From: Gordionus sp. m RMFG-2023
Taxonomy: Eukaryota; Nematomorpha; Gordioida; Chordodea; Parachordodidae
Assembly (NCBI RefSeq): GCF_954871325.1
Contig: NC_088775.1
Span: 34,077,561-34,141,560 of the forward strand
DNA: 64,000 nucleotides
Reading direction: 5' to 3'
The first letter of the stretch is position 1. The number at the start of each line of letters is the position of its first letter. Below are positions 13,053-25,816 of the stretch, one piece after another. The notes beneath the pieces are model-generated. The model did not search any database. It was not told the origin of the DNA and was given only the letters and a program-made list of their open reading frames with translations. Both the position numbers and the translations under genes were made by a program.

Positions 13053-14649
13053 TATAATAATGAACCGTTTATAAAATTATTTTAGAGTAAAATAAAAATT
13101 GTGTTAACGGAGAACTAGCATATACTATTTAAAATTAATATGTTGACCTTACAGAAAAAAACGTAGCGATTTAATATATTGTCAACTCTCGCCATTTTGA
13201 TAGGTTAACAACTTTAAAATAAGTTGATTTTAATAATGTTTCATACATACAGCACAGATCTCCAAAAATTGAAATATTATTGATTCCATAAAACATAAAT
13301 GTTTATTTAAATTTTTTAAAATTTATTATTTAGCAAGGCGAGACCTGACAAATTATTTAACGTGTATAATCCTATGTCTATCAAAAAAAAAATTCTATCC
13401 TAAAACATTTATTTATTTTTTAGGATTTTAATTTAAAATATTAACACGTTACTTATAAATATAATGTTCAGTTTTGTTTTCATCCGCTGAGACATTATAT
13501 TAAAAATATAGATAGGAAGGGGTGCGATAAAATTGAGAAAAATTTGAGATAACAAATAATTTACTGCTATCATAAATTTGGTCAACAAATTTTGGAATAA
13601 TTTATGTAATACAATAAAATAATAATACAATCTTCTTTCTTACTTTCTTATTCATTCATTCACTTTCTTTTTTCAGGTAACTTTAACCTTTAACCTACTT
13701 ATATTAAATAGTAAGCGTAACCAGTTTTAAAAAAGTATATTATTGTATTTCTGTTTTGTATAGGACAAATCACATTATTAATGCACTATGTCAAATTACA
13801 ATATTTTTTTTTAAAAAAAAGAAGTCATATTATAAAAAAATGAATATATAAATATAAATACAATTTGATGGTAACAGGTTAAAATAATTAAATTATGATC
13901 GTGGAAGTATTTGATTTACTAGGTTTCGATTTTTTTTGTCTTGGATTCATTGATTAAAAAAATATATTAATTTCAAGGTAAAATCAATCTATCATTATCT
14001 TTTAATCTTCTTAATTAATTTGTATTTAATGATTGAGTTTATTTTCCACAATTTTAATGTATTTTTCACCTGTTTTTATCGATACGCGGATATAGTAGCA
14101 AAACAAACAATATTATCAAAATATATATAATAACACGTTCGTCAGTCATGGCTAATTTGTAACTAATTTGTTGAAATTTTAAACAAATTTGAGAATGAAT
14201 ATAAATTGTAAAATTAGCGGTTTCTTTTTTTTGGGCCATCTTCGCATATTTATATCCTCTTTCAAAGAAAACTTTTATATATAAATAAAATCAAGTTTTA
14301 GGGTGATTTCCTTAAGTTATTATCACTGATGATCGTTTAGAAAATATTTAGTGTACAGAAAAGTGTAATTAATTTAAATTATATCCATTCAAAATATTTG
14401 CGATAACTTTCTTAAAACTTTCACTACGAGTGTAACGCGTTTTAAAAATACGTCAAACTCAAAACTAAGCTGAAAAATTAATTATCAATGTTGTAAAATA
14501 AAATTTTAAATAAGTCTAGAGAGTCAAAGGCAGGCTCTTGCTCAACAATCCTCAATTTAATTTAATTTGAACGAGCTTAAAAATATTGTCCATCTTAACA
14601 AAACATCTTTTTTAACATAGTTATATAGATCACTACGCCATTGATAAGG
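13053..14649. other. AT-rich intergenic DNA, no gene seen
   Basis: Long A/T runs without protein-like frames. Nothing is recognised. Confidence 0.4.
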
Positions 14650-14795
14650 TGTAAAAAATTAGTAACTAGTTATATTTTTTAAGAAACTAATTATAGTTAT
14701 GTTTCAAAAGTAATTAGTAACATTTTCGTTATATTTCAAAAATATAATAGTTACACTTTATAAAGCCATTTATATTTTTTAACTTTTGAGCACCA
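14650..14795. repeat. Decayed end of the AGTAACTAG hAT family
   Basis: Repeated motifs (agtaactagttat, aagtaattagtaac, aatagttacac) match the subterminal repeats of the element at 2418-4790. Only one end or a scrambled remnant is present. Confidence 0.4.
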
Positions 14796-15598
14796 AATTA
14801 AGTTAAGGTGTTAATCAAATATTATCAATTGGAAATAAATGGTGGAAATTTTTACAACAGTAAAAAAAATTAATTAAATATTTGCAAAAAATTTACAATT
14901 TTAAGCCAACTAAAAACTGATGAGATAAATCAATTTAAATAATTTAAAATCAAATCAAACCTAAAAGTTAATAAGCACAAATAGAATTTAAAATTAAAAA
15001 GTTTTTCCAATTAGAATGATACCTACAAAAATATGCTATATAAAAAATATCTCATCAAGAAGCAGTTGAAGTTATTAAACAAAATCAGTTTATTGAAATG
15101 AACTTCTTTATCGATTTCTAAACTTTTACTACTTAAAATTTCATTCATAATATAATATGTCGTCGAATAATAATGAAAGAAATTCAAATCAATGATTAAA
15201 AATTTTTTAATCAAAAATATAGGGGCTATATTTCGATCATATTCTTTCTGTTATCCTTTTCTCGTACGTTAATTACGTTCGTCGTTTTTATAATGGGATT
15301 AGTGAATAAGTAATTTAGATTAGAATATCAACTACGTATTATTTATGCAATTTTTTATATTCAAATATAAATAATTTGTAAATAAATGATTTAAATTGTG
15401 TAATTAACCCTTGAAGAATAACATGTAAGCATTCATGGGGTGAATACGGATCAATTAAACTACTATATCTCAGTCTCAGTCATTCATTCATTTTTCATCA
15501 TATTTATATAAAATATTTTAGAAAACATTCATCTATCTAATATGTTAATTATTTAAAAATATGATCCATTAATAACAATAATGTAAGAGTTATTATCA
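14796..15598. other. AT-rich spacer, nothing recognised
   Basis: No gene or repeat structure is recognised. Confidence 0.4.
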
Positions 15599-15732
15599 GA
15601 AACCTGCAGGCCCCACCCTGGGCCGTATTTTTTTTAAAATACCCAAGCCAAGGCCTACAAATTTTTTTAAATACCCTGGCCGGGCCGAATACTTATAACC
15701 ATTATTCTACAAAAATTAAAAATAAATAATAT
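15599..15732. repeat. GCC-rich MITE, truncated copy, inverted
   Basis: It begins agaaacctgcaggcccc, the inverse of the right end of the copy at 4318-4527, and runs through ctggccgggccgaat into the attctacaaaaattaaaaa stretch shared with the copy at 21028-21290. A later hAT MITE (15733-16178) interrupts it, and its other end is not seen. Confidence 0.5.
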
Positions 15733-16178
15733 AGTGCTGTAAAGTAACGTCAACGACGTTATATTTTTGAAGAAAAGGAACGTCATATGGCGTAAGCTGT
15801 GTTGAGCACTGAGCACTCTTGTTTGTCTGATAAAAATTTTGAAAATCAATTGTTGCTAAAAATAAATAAAAAATTGTTACAAAAAGATGTTATCTCATAT
15901 ATAATTTTATTATAATTATATATATGAAATTTTTTTTATAATATATTCTTTTTGCATAGTTTTATTTTATTACTTTATTATATATTGTCGGAAAAGAATA
16001 AATATTTTTTTGTATATAATATTTAATTTTTTTAAGTAACGAGTAACCAGTTACTTTTTGAATAGTCGGTAACGCGCTTTCCTTTTTAAAAAGGTAAACA
16101 GTAATGAACGCGTTCCTTTTTTCAGACGTAACGAGTAACGGTAAAGCGTTTCTTTTTTGTAGTAACGTTTACAGCACT
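15733..16178. mobile_element. hAT MITE with perfect 8-bp TSD (AGTGCTGTAAAG family)
   Basis: The left end AGTGCTGTAAAGTAACGT and right end GTAACGTTTACAGCACT are inverted. The flanks at 15725-15732 and 16179-16186 are both aataatat, a perfect 8-bp TSD. Subterminal repeats of the type gtaacg.gttac lie inside both ends. The short stretch about 15780-15855 is similar in sequence to a piece of the transposase C-terminal region of the larger relative at 52728-62415, so this is an internally deleted derivative. Length is 446 bp. A perfect TSD suggests a fairly recent insertion. Confidence 0.85.
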
Positions 16179-16186
16179 AATAATAT

Positions 16187-16649
16187 ATTTTGAATTGTGT
16201 ATCATAAAACAATATATATTCATTTATCATATTTCCTATTTCCATTTTTCGATCCTCACAGTAAATATTTCTAGTAAAATATTATTCAACTAATCAATAT
16301 TTTAGTCTGATATTCAATCAAATTAAAAACATCAAAGATAAACTCAATATTTAAAATATATAGGGGAAAAATTTATTTTCTATAAGTATTTTATCTCACT
16401 TTTCCTCTGTCGCAATTGCATAAGAGGGAGAGAAGGCAAAATGACTGATACATGTATAAAAGACTATACTAAATTACAAGAGGAACCGTAAGGAAATTAC
16501 TATCATCTAGTTGACTTGAAATTGTGGTGATTCAAACTCTCCTTTTACGACAATTGAGGAAATAATATAATTTGAAAAGTTATATATGGATTTTCGCCAT
16601 AAAGGGATCCGTTAAATGCAGAATAGGTATGCATATTTTAATTTTTTTT
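16187..16649. other. AT-rich spacer, nothing recognised
   Basis: No gene is recognised. Confidence 0.4.
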
Positions 16650-16790
16650 AAAAACCAAGGCCTAAGAAATGACAAACCCTGACCGAAATTTTTTAAAAGA
16701 AATCAGGGCAGAAAGAATTTTTAAAAAAAACTAAGCCGAATTTTTTTTTTTAATCTGGTTAGGGCAAATGGTACCTCTGAAGGTCTCTGG
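16650..16790. repeat. GCC-rich MITE, decayed copy
   Basis: The right end gggcaaatggtacctctgaa, then ggtctct, matches the end of the copy at 21028-21290 (catgcaaatggtatctct). The interior holds aaggcctaag and accctgaccg blocks separated by A/T runs. Confidence 0.4.
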
Positions 16791-18875
16791 TTATAATAAA
16801 GTTAATCAAAAAAATTTAATATATCTTAAAAAATTATTTTCCATATTAACAAATTATTTTAACATAAAATAAACAATAATCTTTATTTTTATCAATATTA
16901 ACAAATTAAAAATATTGGTAGGTAGGATTTTAATTATCTTTGAGCAGATAAAATTTGTATATCTCAAAATATATCTTGTTTAGCCAAAATCATTAAACTT
17001 CTGACAAATCTAAACCATAATATATACATAGGTAATAAAGTTATTCTTAAAAATTTAGGGTTCATATGATTTTCAAGGGAATAGCATAGTCTATGTAATA
17101 TTTTTACCTTTTAAAAATAAGAATTCACTTAAAACGCCTAAAATAGCAAATTTTCTGTGGGGAGGGGGGTGGGGGGTAAATTTTATGAACCCTCGGTAAA
17201 TATGGCCCTATCTTAGAAGAAAAATAGTTAAATCTCATAATCCGATCCATTATAATTTGATATTTTATATAATGAGATATTACTAAGCTTAGCGCAATAA
17301 ATATAAATAATAATTCAAAATTAAATCATCTTTTAAGATGGTGACCTAACCATTATGAACATGATGGAATCATTATTAAAATTTGTATATTATTTTTATT
17401 TTACCGCATAATCTCACGCAGCCTTTTATATATTTGTCATCTTCGTAAAATTTAATCATATGCGGAATACGTGAATTTAATCTAATATAAATATTTGTCG
17501 TTTCGTTTTCATTCGATAGTTTTGCATATTTAAGAATTTATTTGAAAGCAGAACTATTAATTTGATAGTCGCGATGACAAAAATGGTTTGAAATGATCAG
17601 TAATTTGTATTTTATATTCTATCATAATCTATTTCATTTGATATATACATTTTAATTATCGAAATACATGGAAGTAATGTAAATTTCTTTTTTAGGTATT
17701 AGACATAAAATACCTCTTGATGTAATATATTTTTGTTCAGAGATATTTTTTAATATAAAATTTACAAATAATTATAATTTTTTTTATAAATTTTTATTTT
17801 TTTATTTTATGTAAAAAATGTTTTTGGTTATTTTATATTTTCATTTTATTTTTAAATATATATTTAAAATCAATATTTCCTATTTATAAACTATATATAT
17901 ATATATAAATTAAAAATTGCATTTGCTTAATTTTATAAAATAATTCATGATGAATAAATAATTTATATAAATTCTTTGGAACACAAATAAAATAATATAT
18001 ATTTCAAATTAATAATTATTATAATAAAAACAAGAATTTGATATGCACAGCACATAGAATGGAATTAATTGTTTATCTATTTTTCATAAATAAAACGAAC
18101 GCGATCAATTTATTTCAATTATATTTTTTCATAATAAATAATATTATTACGTAGATATCTTTATATATTTTCTTCCTTTCCATGATTATTTATCGTCTGC
18201 TATCTACTTGTCTTGTTTATAAAAATTATAATAACACACCTTTTTTTTAAAAAATTATTCATTATTTATTCACCTATTCATTATTTATTTAAATTAATAT
18301 TTTTTAACAATAATAAAATACCTCATCAACTTTTTTATAAAAGAAAGAAATATTTTATCCTCAATCTCTAATCAAGGAACATAACGATTATTTTATTTTA
18401 CAAATTAATGCGTTTTAAGATAAATTAAAATTATATTTAAAAAAATCGCAGGTAAGCTATAAAAGGTGTGAAATGATTTTTCAAAATGATTTAGAAAATT
18501 AAATTATCACAAAGCGTGTAAAAAAAAAGAATAAATTATATTTTTTTTTTATTATCTTTTATCGAAATATCTTATTTATGATTATAATAAAAACATACTA
18601 AAATAAAATATAGGAAAGGATAAGCTTTCATTCTCATCATGATGATAAGAAAGGCAGGGGGGGGGGGGGGGGGGGTGAAATAAAAGTTATAAAGAAGAAA
18701 GAAAAAAAAATAAACAAATAAATATAATAAAAACTATAAATTTATTAGCAAAGTTTTACTGATGTGAATCCGGGGTTCGCTCCAAAAGTGTATTGTCAAA
18801 TTTTTACCTATCTTAAATTTCGAGCAAAGAAAAAGGAAATTATTAATATAATATGCGTGATTTTACAGAGGTATT
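16791..18875. other. AT-rich intergenic DNA, no gene seen
   Basis: No coding trace is seen. A G-rich patch lies at 17160-17178 and a G19 run at 18657-18675, one of the two longest homopolymer tracts in the window. Confidence 0.4.
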
Positions 18876-20592
18876 ATTTCCTAGTTTTTACGGTCACACG
18901 AATAATAAATTATATGTTTTATCTGAATACGAATAATCATTATTCGATTCGAATAAAACGAATTATTCGTAATATTTAATAAATTGCTTAATAAATCTAA
19001 CATTTGTCATTTCTATTTGTTGACCTGCCAATCTGACAGGTGATGTGTTTGTGTTTATAAAAATTCTAGCACAAATTCAAAAATTTCTAGTGAAAATTTA
19101 AATTTTTATTTGCCACATTTTTTGAATCTCACGAAAAGTTTATTTTTTGAATCTCATAATAAATTATATTAAAAATTACATAAACCAGAGGTATATAAGA
19201 ATATATTACATCTCTACAATAATTATTGTTAGCTAGCCTAATTATGTTAGAGGAGAATGCTTCTGATGAAATTATTCTTGATGTTGAAGATGAGAAAATT
19301 TCCTCAAAAAAGAGAGCAATCATATGGGATCAATATCAAATCCTTAAAGACGGTGAAAAGGCTGATTGCAATCATTGCAAGAGTATTATAAAATGTAAAG
19401 GCAAAACAACATCTCCTCTTATTAATCATTATAATAGGTTTCATTCACACCTTGGTAAAAAAAATAATAAAATTGGCATTTTTTTAAAGTCTACACCAAA
19501 TTCTTCAAAAAAAAATTAATTTTAAGGATAATTTATTAAAATTATTGATAAATAATAATAACATACCTTTTAAAATTATTAATTCAAATGATTTTAAAAA
19601 TTTTATAAGTGATCTTGATTATTCTGTAAAATCAATATGCTCCAATACTCTTAAATTGCACATGTATAATATATTTGCAGAAAAAGCACAGTTGATAAAG
19701 GAAAAATATATAAAAATAAAAGTCAGATTAATTTTTCATCTGACATTTGGACAAGTAACACAGGTTCCTTTTTTAGGGCTAACAGCCCATTTTATTGATT
19801 ATAATTTTAAAATAAATAACATAATTTTGGATGTCAGTCCAATAAATGAAACACATTCAGGTGAAAATATATTTTAAGCCTTTGTTAAAATAATTAAAAT
19901 TTATAATTTAGAGAATAAATTTTTTATATAACTTTAGATAATGCAACTAATAATAAAACTTTATTTATACATTTTCTTTAAAATATCCTTTAATAAAAAA
20001 AGAGCACATCCGATGCTTTGCCCATGTAATTAATTTAATATCCAAAGAAATTTTAAAAATTTTAGATTTTTCAATTCTAAAACCTAGAAACATTTTTAGA
20101 ATGATTCGTATGTGGTGGAAGGCAAATGCATATCGGATCCCCATGCTCTCGAAAATGGCAAGGGATTATCTATCTATACAAGGAACATCAACTGCTTGTG
20201 AAAGGCTTTTCTCAGTTGGAACTAATTTATTGTCAAAAAACCGCAGTTCATATAAAAAAGAAAATAAAAGAAAAACTCTTTGCCTTAAAAATTGGCTTAA
20301 ATTATAAATTAAATTAATAATATACATTTTAATTTTGTTTATAACTTGATTATATATTATTTATTATCAGATTATTGGTTACATATTATTAGAATTTTTT
20401 CTGTTTAAATTCAAATTTGTAATAAAAAAAATTTGTCAATATTGAGTATGATTTATTTTATTAAAAAATTAATTCGAATTATTTGAATAATTTAAATCGA
20501 ATACAAATAGTAGATTTTATTATTCGTACGAATTCAAATAACGAATCGAATATAATGCACTATTCGATTTTCGTTTTTGAATAGGCCTACTA
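18876..20592 (+). mobile_element. BED-finger hAT transposon (TAGGCCTA family), broken
   Basis: Both ends are rich in the subterminal motif CGAATTATTCG and variants (18890-18985 and 20455-20590). The right end gttttttgaataggccta resembles the terminal TAGGCCTA of the better-preserved relative at 51202-52333. Between them is a plus-strand hAT transposase in pieces. The left terminus is decayed, so the start is approximate and no TSD was established. Confidence 0.65.
19226..20307 (+). pseudogene. hAT transposase, BED zinc finger plus C-terminal domain, internally deleted
   Basis: The first piece (19226-19519) has an N-terminal BED zinc finger, with CNHCKSIIKCKGK for the paired cysteines and LINHYNRFHSH for the histidines. 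A second piece (19545-19877) covers the start of the RNase H-like fold, ending near FLGLTAHFIDYNF (usual form TGHFID). The third (20101-20307) is the dimerisation block, with WWKANAYRIPMLSKMARDYL, then STACERLFSVGTNLLSKNR and a terminal TLCLKNWLKL. The middle of the catalytic domain is gone between about 19990 and 20100, and the frame is not continuous, so no active enzyme can be made. Confidence 0.75.
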
Positions 20593-21027
20593 TTCTTATA
20601 TTTTTATCTTATCAACAAATTGGATTCCTCCAACTTTTTAGCGGTTTAAAATTGTTAGGTTGTACATCTTAAGACCACAACCCAAACACAGACCGATTTA
20701 TAGACAAACCATTGAAGCTGGGGTATTTAAAAAATCAGTTAAGTGTAAATTTGTGTTATCAAAATTTTCTCTAGTTTTAAATATCTGAACACGAATGTTG
20801 GTTCCCAGGCTTTCAATATAAAAAATTATTAGACGAATAATATATTTTCCTTATTAAAATTTTAGAATCAAATAATTTTGTTATTCATATTCGTAAAATA
20901 CAAATCGAATAATTCTTTTTAACTTGTGAGTGATAATTAAATAATATTTTTTTACGTAAGCTTTATTCTTATCATCTTTTGTTCTTCAATTCAATTTCCT
21001 CTAAGAAGTCAAGTAAAAGATATTTTT
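20593..21027. other. Spacer with a stray hAT end
   Basis: At 20850-20920 there are motifs like gacgaataat and tattcatattcgtaaaata that resemble the subterminal repeats of the TAGGCCTA hAT family. No gene is seen. Confidence 0.35.
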
Positions 21028-21290
21028 CAGGCCCGAGTGTACATGGGCAGGGTTGTATTTTAAATTTTTTAAATCCAGGCTGGGCCTAGAAAAAATTTTT
21101 AAAAATAGCAAGGAATTTTTTTTTTAAAAAATACCCACCGAATATTTTAACTATTACCTACAAAAATTAAAAAGAAATGTAATTTTTAAAAAAAATCCGG
21201 CCAGGTCTGGAAATATAAAACCTGGGCCGGGCCGAAAAAATTTAATCCGATAAGGATCGGGTCATGCAAATGGTATCTCTCCAGATCTCT
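21028..21290. repeat. GCC-rich MITE, copy flanked by direct gatatttt
   Basis: It starts at or just before CAGGCCCGAGTGTACATGG and ends ccagatctct. The flanking bases on both sides read gatatttt, a likely 8-bp TSD. Internal blocks (caggctgggcctag, ccggccaggtctgg, ctgggccgggccg) alternate with A/T runs. No coding capacity. Confidence 0.55.
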
Positions 21291-21384
21291 GATATTTTTT
21301 AAACAAGGGTTTTGGAAAATTACAAGTCACATTTCAATTTAAAATTTTTTGTTTATTGAAGGAGAGGGGGTTAATTCGTGTAGT

Positions 21385-21715
21385 CACATTTCGTTAATAT
21401 CATTAGAAGCTAACACTAACTCCTCCCCTTTCTCCCTAAAAAATGAATATAATATGGCATATAGAACAACATTTTTTAAAAAAATAAGTAATAATGATTT
21501 AAATTTTTTAAAAAGTGACCATAATTTAAGTTTAAAAAAAAATTTTTTTTAAATTTCAACAACTAAAAAAAATTAAATTTTTTAAAAATGTAATTCGGGC
21601 AAATAACTTTAAAGACAAGGCCTAAAACTATCCAATAAAATTTATGGTGAAATAAAGAAAATCGAAGTATAGGTCTTCTCCCCCTTCCTTAAGAAACTCC
21701 TGAATAAGCCTATGA
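21385..21715. repeat. Interspersed repeat, copy 2 (related to 9890-10285)
   Basis: Same landmark order as the copy at 9890-10285: cgttaatatcattagaagctaa, C-rich block, ctccctaaaaaa, aaggcctaaaactatccaat, C-rich block, aaactcctgaataagccta. Family unknown. Confidence 0.4.
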
Positions 21716-22405
21716 ATGAGGAGGTTAAACATAAGTTGTTAATGACAAGTGCACCAACTGAAAGAATTTTCAGAGTTGTCATGCAGTAACTCAAACTCTA
21801 AAAAAAATATACAAATCAATATTAATTATTGTTGTAGGTTGGAGAAATTTAGGGCTGAAAAATAAAATAGAAGAAATAAAATTAAATCCGAATTTCTTTA
21901 TTAAATTCTATATAAATTAATCAATTATAAATTAACATAAAAGGAAAAAGTAACAAAAAAATAAAAAGAAACATAAAAAAGAAAAAGATTAAAAATTAAA
22001 AATTAAGAAATTTTTATGCGAAAAATGAAAAAAGTTAATAATAATTTTGTATAACAATCTTTTCTTTTTTTATCCAACAATTATTCACATTTTATAATCA
22101 TTCATTTTAACATTTTATTCATCTTTAAATTAAAATAAAGTACAATCTAGTTTCTGAAATATGAATATTACAAAAATTAATCTCCTTTCTCTTGAAAACA
22201 TTATAACAAAAATTTACATGTCCACAACAATTATAATTATTTTGTTCATTTAATTGATTGGGGAGGGGGCGAACTCTCTGGTAATCGTGCTCCTCCCTAG
22301 TGATGCAGTGAGTCTTTCGTAATTGACACATAGTTTAGGACTCTACTTCATTGGCAACTTTTACATAATAAATGGCCATAATTTTTAGAGTTTTCTATGT
22401 ATGAT
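21716..22405. other. AT-rich spacer, nothing recognised
   Basis: Low-complexity A-rich sequence at 21850-22020. No gene is recognised. Confidence 0.4.
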
Positions 22406-23403
22406 CAGGGTTGTCAGGTCTCCCCCATCAGCGAGAGACTCCCCAATTTTTAAATTTAAATGCAAACATCTCACTCCCGTAAAACTACCGCAATTGGAAA
22501 TCTACCGCAAAAATCTACCGCAATTTTTAAATTTCTCCCGCACAATTTTTTTAGCATTTTAACGTTTTTAACATATAAAATAATAATTTTGAGAAACAGT
22601 AATTTGATTATTTTTATATTTTTAAAATAAATTTTAAATATTTATTCAAAAAACATGTCTAGTTTGTATTTCTTTCTATCCTTACCCCAATCATATGTTT
22701 TATTTTTATTCAATAATAAATTAACATCATTTATTCATAGTTTGTCATTTTCATGTGTATGTGCATAACAAAGTGCTAAATTATCACATATCACGTTTAA
22801 ATACATAATAAGGTAATATTGTACTTATTTCAATTATAATTATTTTATTTATTATAGTTCAATCACATTATTATAATCAGTGTGCAATGCAAAAATATGC
22901 TCCAAAAATAAAAAATAATACAGATGCAACTACAGTTGCGGAAATGGTATACACTTATCATGTAGTACAACATTCACAGAGCTACTTATCATCACAATGT
23001 GGATCGAATCTTTTCCTCATAATATTTAACGACTCCAGGATAAGTGAAAACTTTACTTATGGTAGAACAAAAATGAGCAAGGCTATCACCAATGTTTTAG
23101 GACCTGAATCCAGGAGGTCAATTCTTGCCGATTTGAAAGATGGTCCATATGCAATTCTAACAGATGCATCAAATAAGGGAAAATAAGGGTGTTTCAATAA
23201 AACTATTAAAAAAATTTTCCTCAGATATGAAAAATCCTAAGACATAGCTAACCATATAATGATAAATATAGCAGATTTGAGATTATCAATGAGTTGCATG
23301 CCAGCTTTCTGCGCTGATAATGCCTCAGTGAATTCAAAACCCAGAGTATATTTACAGAATTGAGGCAGCCAAATGATGACTTAAATGCCAATTGGCTGTA
23401 TAT

Positions 23404-24663
23404 AGGGGAAATGTGCCATAAATGGCCATGTTTTTGCTTTTTTTTAAAAAAGGTATTAAAATTTGGGTTTAACCAAACAAATTTTATATCAATGTGTAGC
23501 CTAATTATTAATCTTTGAAAAAAAATTTGAATCAAAGCTATATCTATAATAGTTTATGAGCTAGATGAGATTTTGCGAAAGTTGTTTTTCTGGCCATATA
23601 CTATGTGTTAACTGGCCATAATATATTATTTAAGAATTTTATTATAAATATGAAATAATACAATATGAAATATTGTAAAAGACCTATGTTAATATTTCTA
23701 CTTTTTTTAGTTATATAAAAAATTAATTATACACTAATTTAATTAGTATTAATATCTCAATTTATCACCATTTATTTAATGATAATATTATAAATTAATA
23801 TCTTAATTATCTTTTTGCTAAACATTCTTAAGCTTGTTCATCATTTGAAATTTCACAAAATGTTGTTTTGCAAGCGCTTTTCATTTCAATATGAATATGT
23901 GAATGTGCGAATTATGGCCAATCAATATATGGCCAGACAATTCACCTCTCTATTATTATTAAGCGCTTTTATATGTCTATTAAATAAAGCTTTTAAGTCT
24001 TATTTTTTGTGTGAATAATGTTAAATGCTTAAGGATAATATTTATATAAGATATCAGTAATCTAAATTAGTAATTTTTTCACCAAACAAAAAAATGCGTA
24101 ACGTGATTATTCCAGAAAGAGGTACTAAAAGCAGTTTATTTAAAATATTTTTTTATTGGATTGCTCAATTCAATAAATGAACTTAGGTAAGGTACATATC
24201 ATAAATATACACATTATGAACAATTTTGAGAGAAATCGGTCCAATAGATAAAAAGTTAAAGGGTGGTGGCCAGTCTTCAAACATGGTCATTTATGGCACA
24301 TTTCCCCTATATATATTTTTTTAAAGATTTGAACATATATATGAAGATCAAATGAACTTAGGTAAAGTACATATTTTATAAATAAACACATTTTGACCAA
24401 TTTTGAGAGAAATAGGTCCAATAGATAAAAAGTTAAAGGGTGGTGGCCAGTCATCAAACATGGCCATTTATGGCACATTTCCCCTAAAATATATTTTTTT
24501 TTAAAGATTTGAACATATATGTGAAGATCAAATGATCTCAGGTAAGGTACATATCATAAATATACACATTTTGACCAATTTTGAGAGAAATCCTTCCAAT
24601 GGATAAAAAGTTAGAGGGTGGTGGCCAGTCTTCAAACATAGTCATTTATGGGACATTTTCCCT
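23404..24663. mobile_element. Palindromic-ended element (GGGGAAATGTGCC) inside the hAT transposase
   Basis: The left end GGGGAAATGTGCCATAAATG begins at 23405. Its inverse ending TTTCCCC appears three times, at 24308, 24485 and 24663, because the last ~178 bp are tandemly repeated. The surrounding hAT coding sequence resumes directly after the third copy. The base pairs at the two junctions share tata. No coding region is recognised inside. The superfamily is not assigned. Confidence 0.6.
24130..24663. repeat. 178-bp tandem repeat, three copies
   Basis: Units ending at 24308, 24485 and 24663 share atgaacttaggtaa.gtacat, then cacatt.tgaacaattttgag, then aaaaagttaaagggtggtgg, finishing with the inverted terminal sequence. 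The third unit is the most diverged. Confidence 0.8.
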
Positions 24664-25816
24664 ACCATATACTACATAATTTTTGCAAGGCATTGTATGT
24701 ATTATCTGTGGATGTCGAAATAATTGTAATGAAATGTGTTTGTCCTAATTGGCGTTTTTTTTAATTATATTGGGATATATTTTGTTTTTTTTTGTAAATT
24801 CATTATATGTATTTTTATTACGCGCAATAATCGGGTTTGTTAACCTTAGCGCATTGGTTTGTTTTGGGATTGTAAGACTCACAATGAGTCAAGTTATTCG
24901 GATTTGTAAGAATTATTCTTTTATTTATATTATTTCCATCTATAAAATAGCCGTTTTGTGGCAAATTAGAGAGAATTAGTTTCTTTTTATTTTTAAATTA
25001 ATAAAAATTATTCCGAAAATATTCTGAAATTGTTTAAAATGGATATTCTCATAGGCACAATGCAATAGTGTTAACGAATTTAATCAACTAAAGTTAATTA
25101 ATTAAGAGTTGGTGAAGTGATCTGACCTAGGAGTTGTTGCGACATATCCCTATCAGGTGGTTATCATTAATACCCGCCATCGTTAGAATTTTAAAATTTT
25201 ACCAACCTTTAAAAAATATTTCTTAAATAAAGATTATAAAAGCTGTCCTAATATTTTGAAGAGGCATATATAGGAATGATTTCACATGTCTACTATATGT
25301 TGTTAATATGCAGTTGCAATCAGAAGAATTTTTTTAATAAAGATTCACAAAATTATGCTGCAGATGTGTTCATCTTTACAGTTAAAAATTGAATAATTTT
25401 ATGGGTCTATTGCTGAAATATTATATTAAAATGTTCAAATATAACTCTAATTAATGTATTTTTAAATGAAGCAAATATTTTTATTAAGACAATTTTAGAA
25501 TATTTGAAATCAAAATTTGATTTCAATAACTCGATTTGGAAAAGAAACCATCAATTGATGGTTTTTGTAATTTAATAAATATATTAAAAATACTGATAAA
25601 CATTGATGTTTTGTTTATTTTCTTTTATATATAAAATAAAGTAACTCCACTGTAAAGAAGTTAATTTGAAAAATATTACCTATTCTGAAAATCCCGGCAC
25701 TATGCGGGCCTTCAGCCCGCAAATTTTTTTTTAGCAATTTTTATATTTTTACCAATTTTCATATTTCACCCGCAAAATACCAAATTTCTCCCGCAATTAA
25801 ATTTTGACCTGGCAAC

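Larger units (their letters stand above)
22887..24770 (+). pseudogene. hAT transposase, N-terminal and central pieces, interrupted by an insertion
   Basis: The frame 22887-23186 reads YTYHVVQHSQSYLSSQCGS, later RTKMSKAITNVLGPESRR, then a catalytic-type AILTDASNKGK. It matches the invertebrate hAT family with AFHTV.HH.SY and TDASN..K motifs. About 23265-23395 continues with LSMSCMPAFCADNASVNS, close to the LPM..MSAFCADNASVNFG block of relatives. The family's next conserved block (AHIVHN...LSVDVE) appears only after 24668, as HILHNFCKALYVLSVDVE. A separate element sits precisely in the gap. Frames are not continuous and the C-terminal domain is not recognised. Confidence 0.7.

Noticed and set aside
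24749-24979. 76-codon hydrophobic plus-strand frame that resembles a membrane protein
   Set aside because: It is AT-rich sequence inside a broken hAT. Hydrophobic residues follow from T-rich codons.
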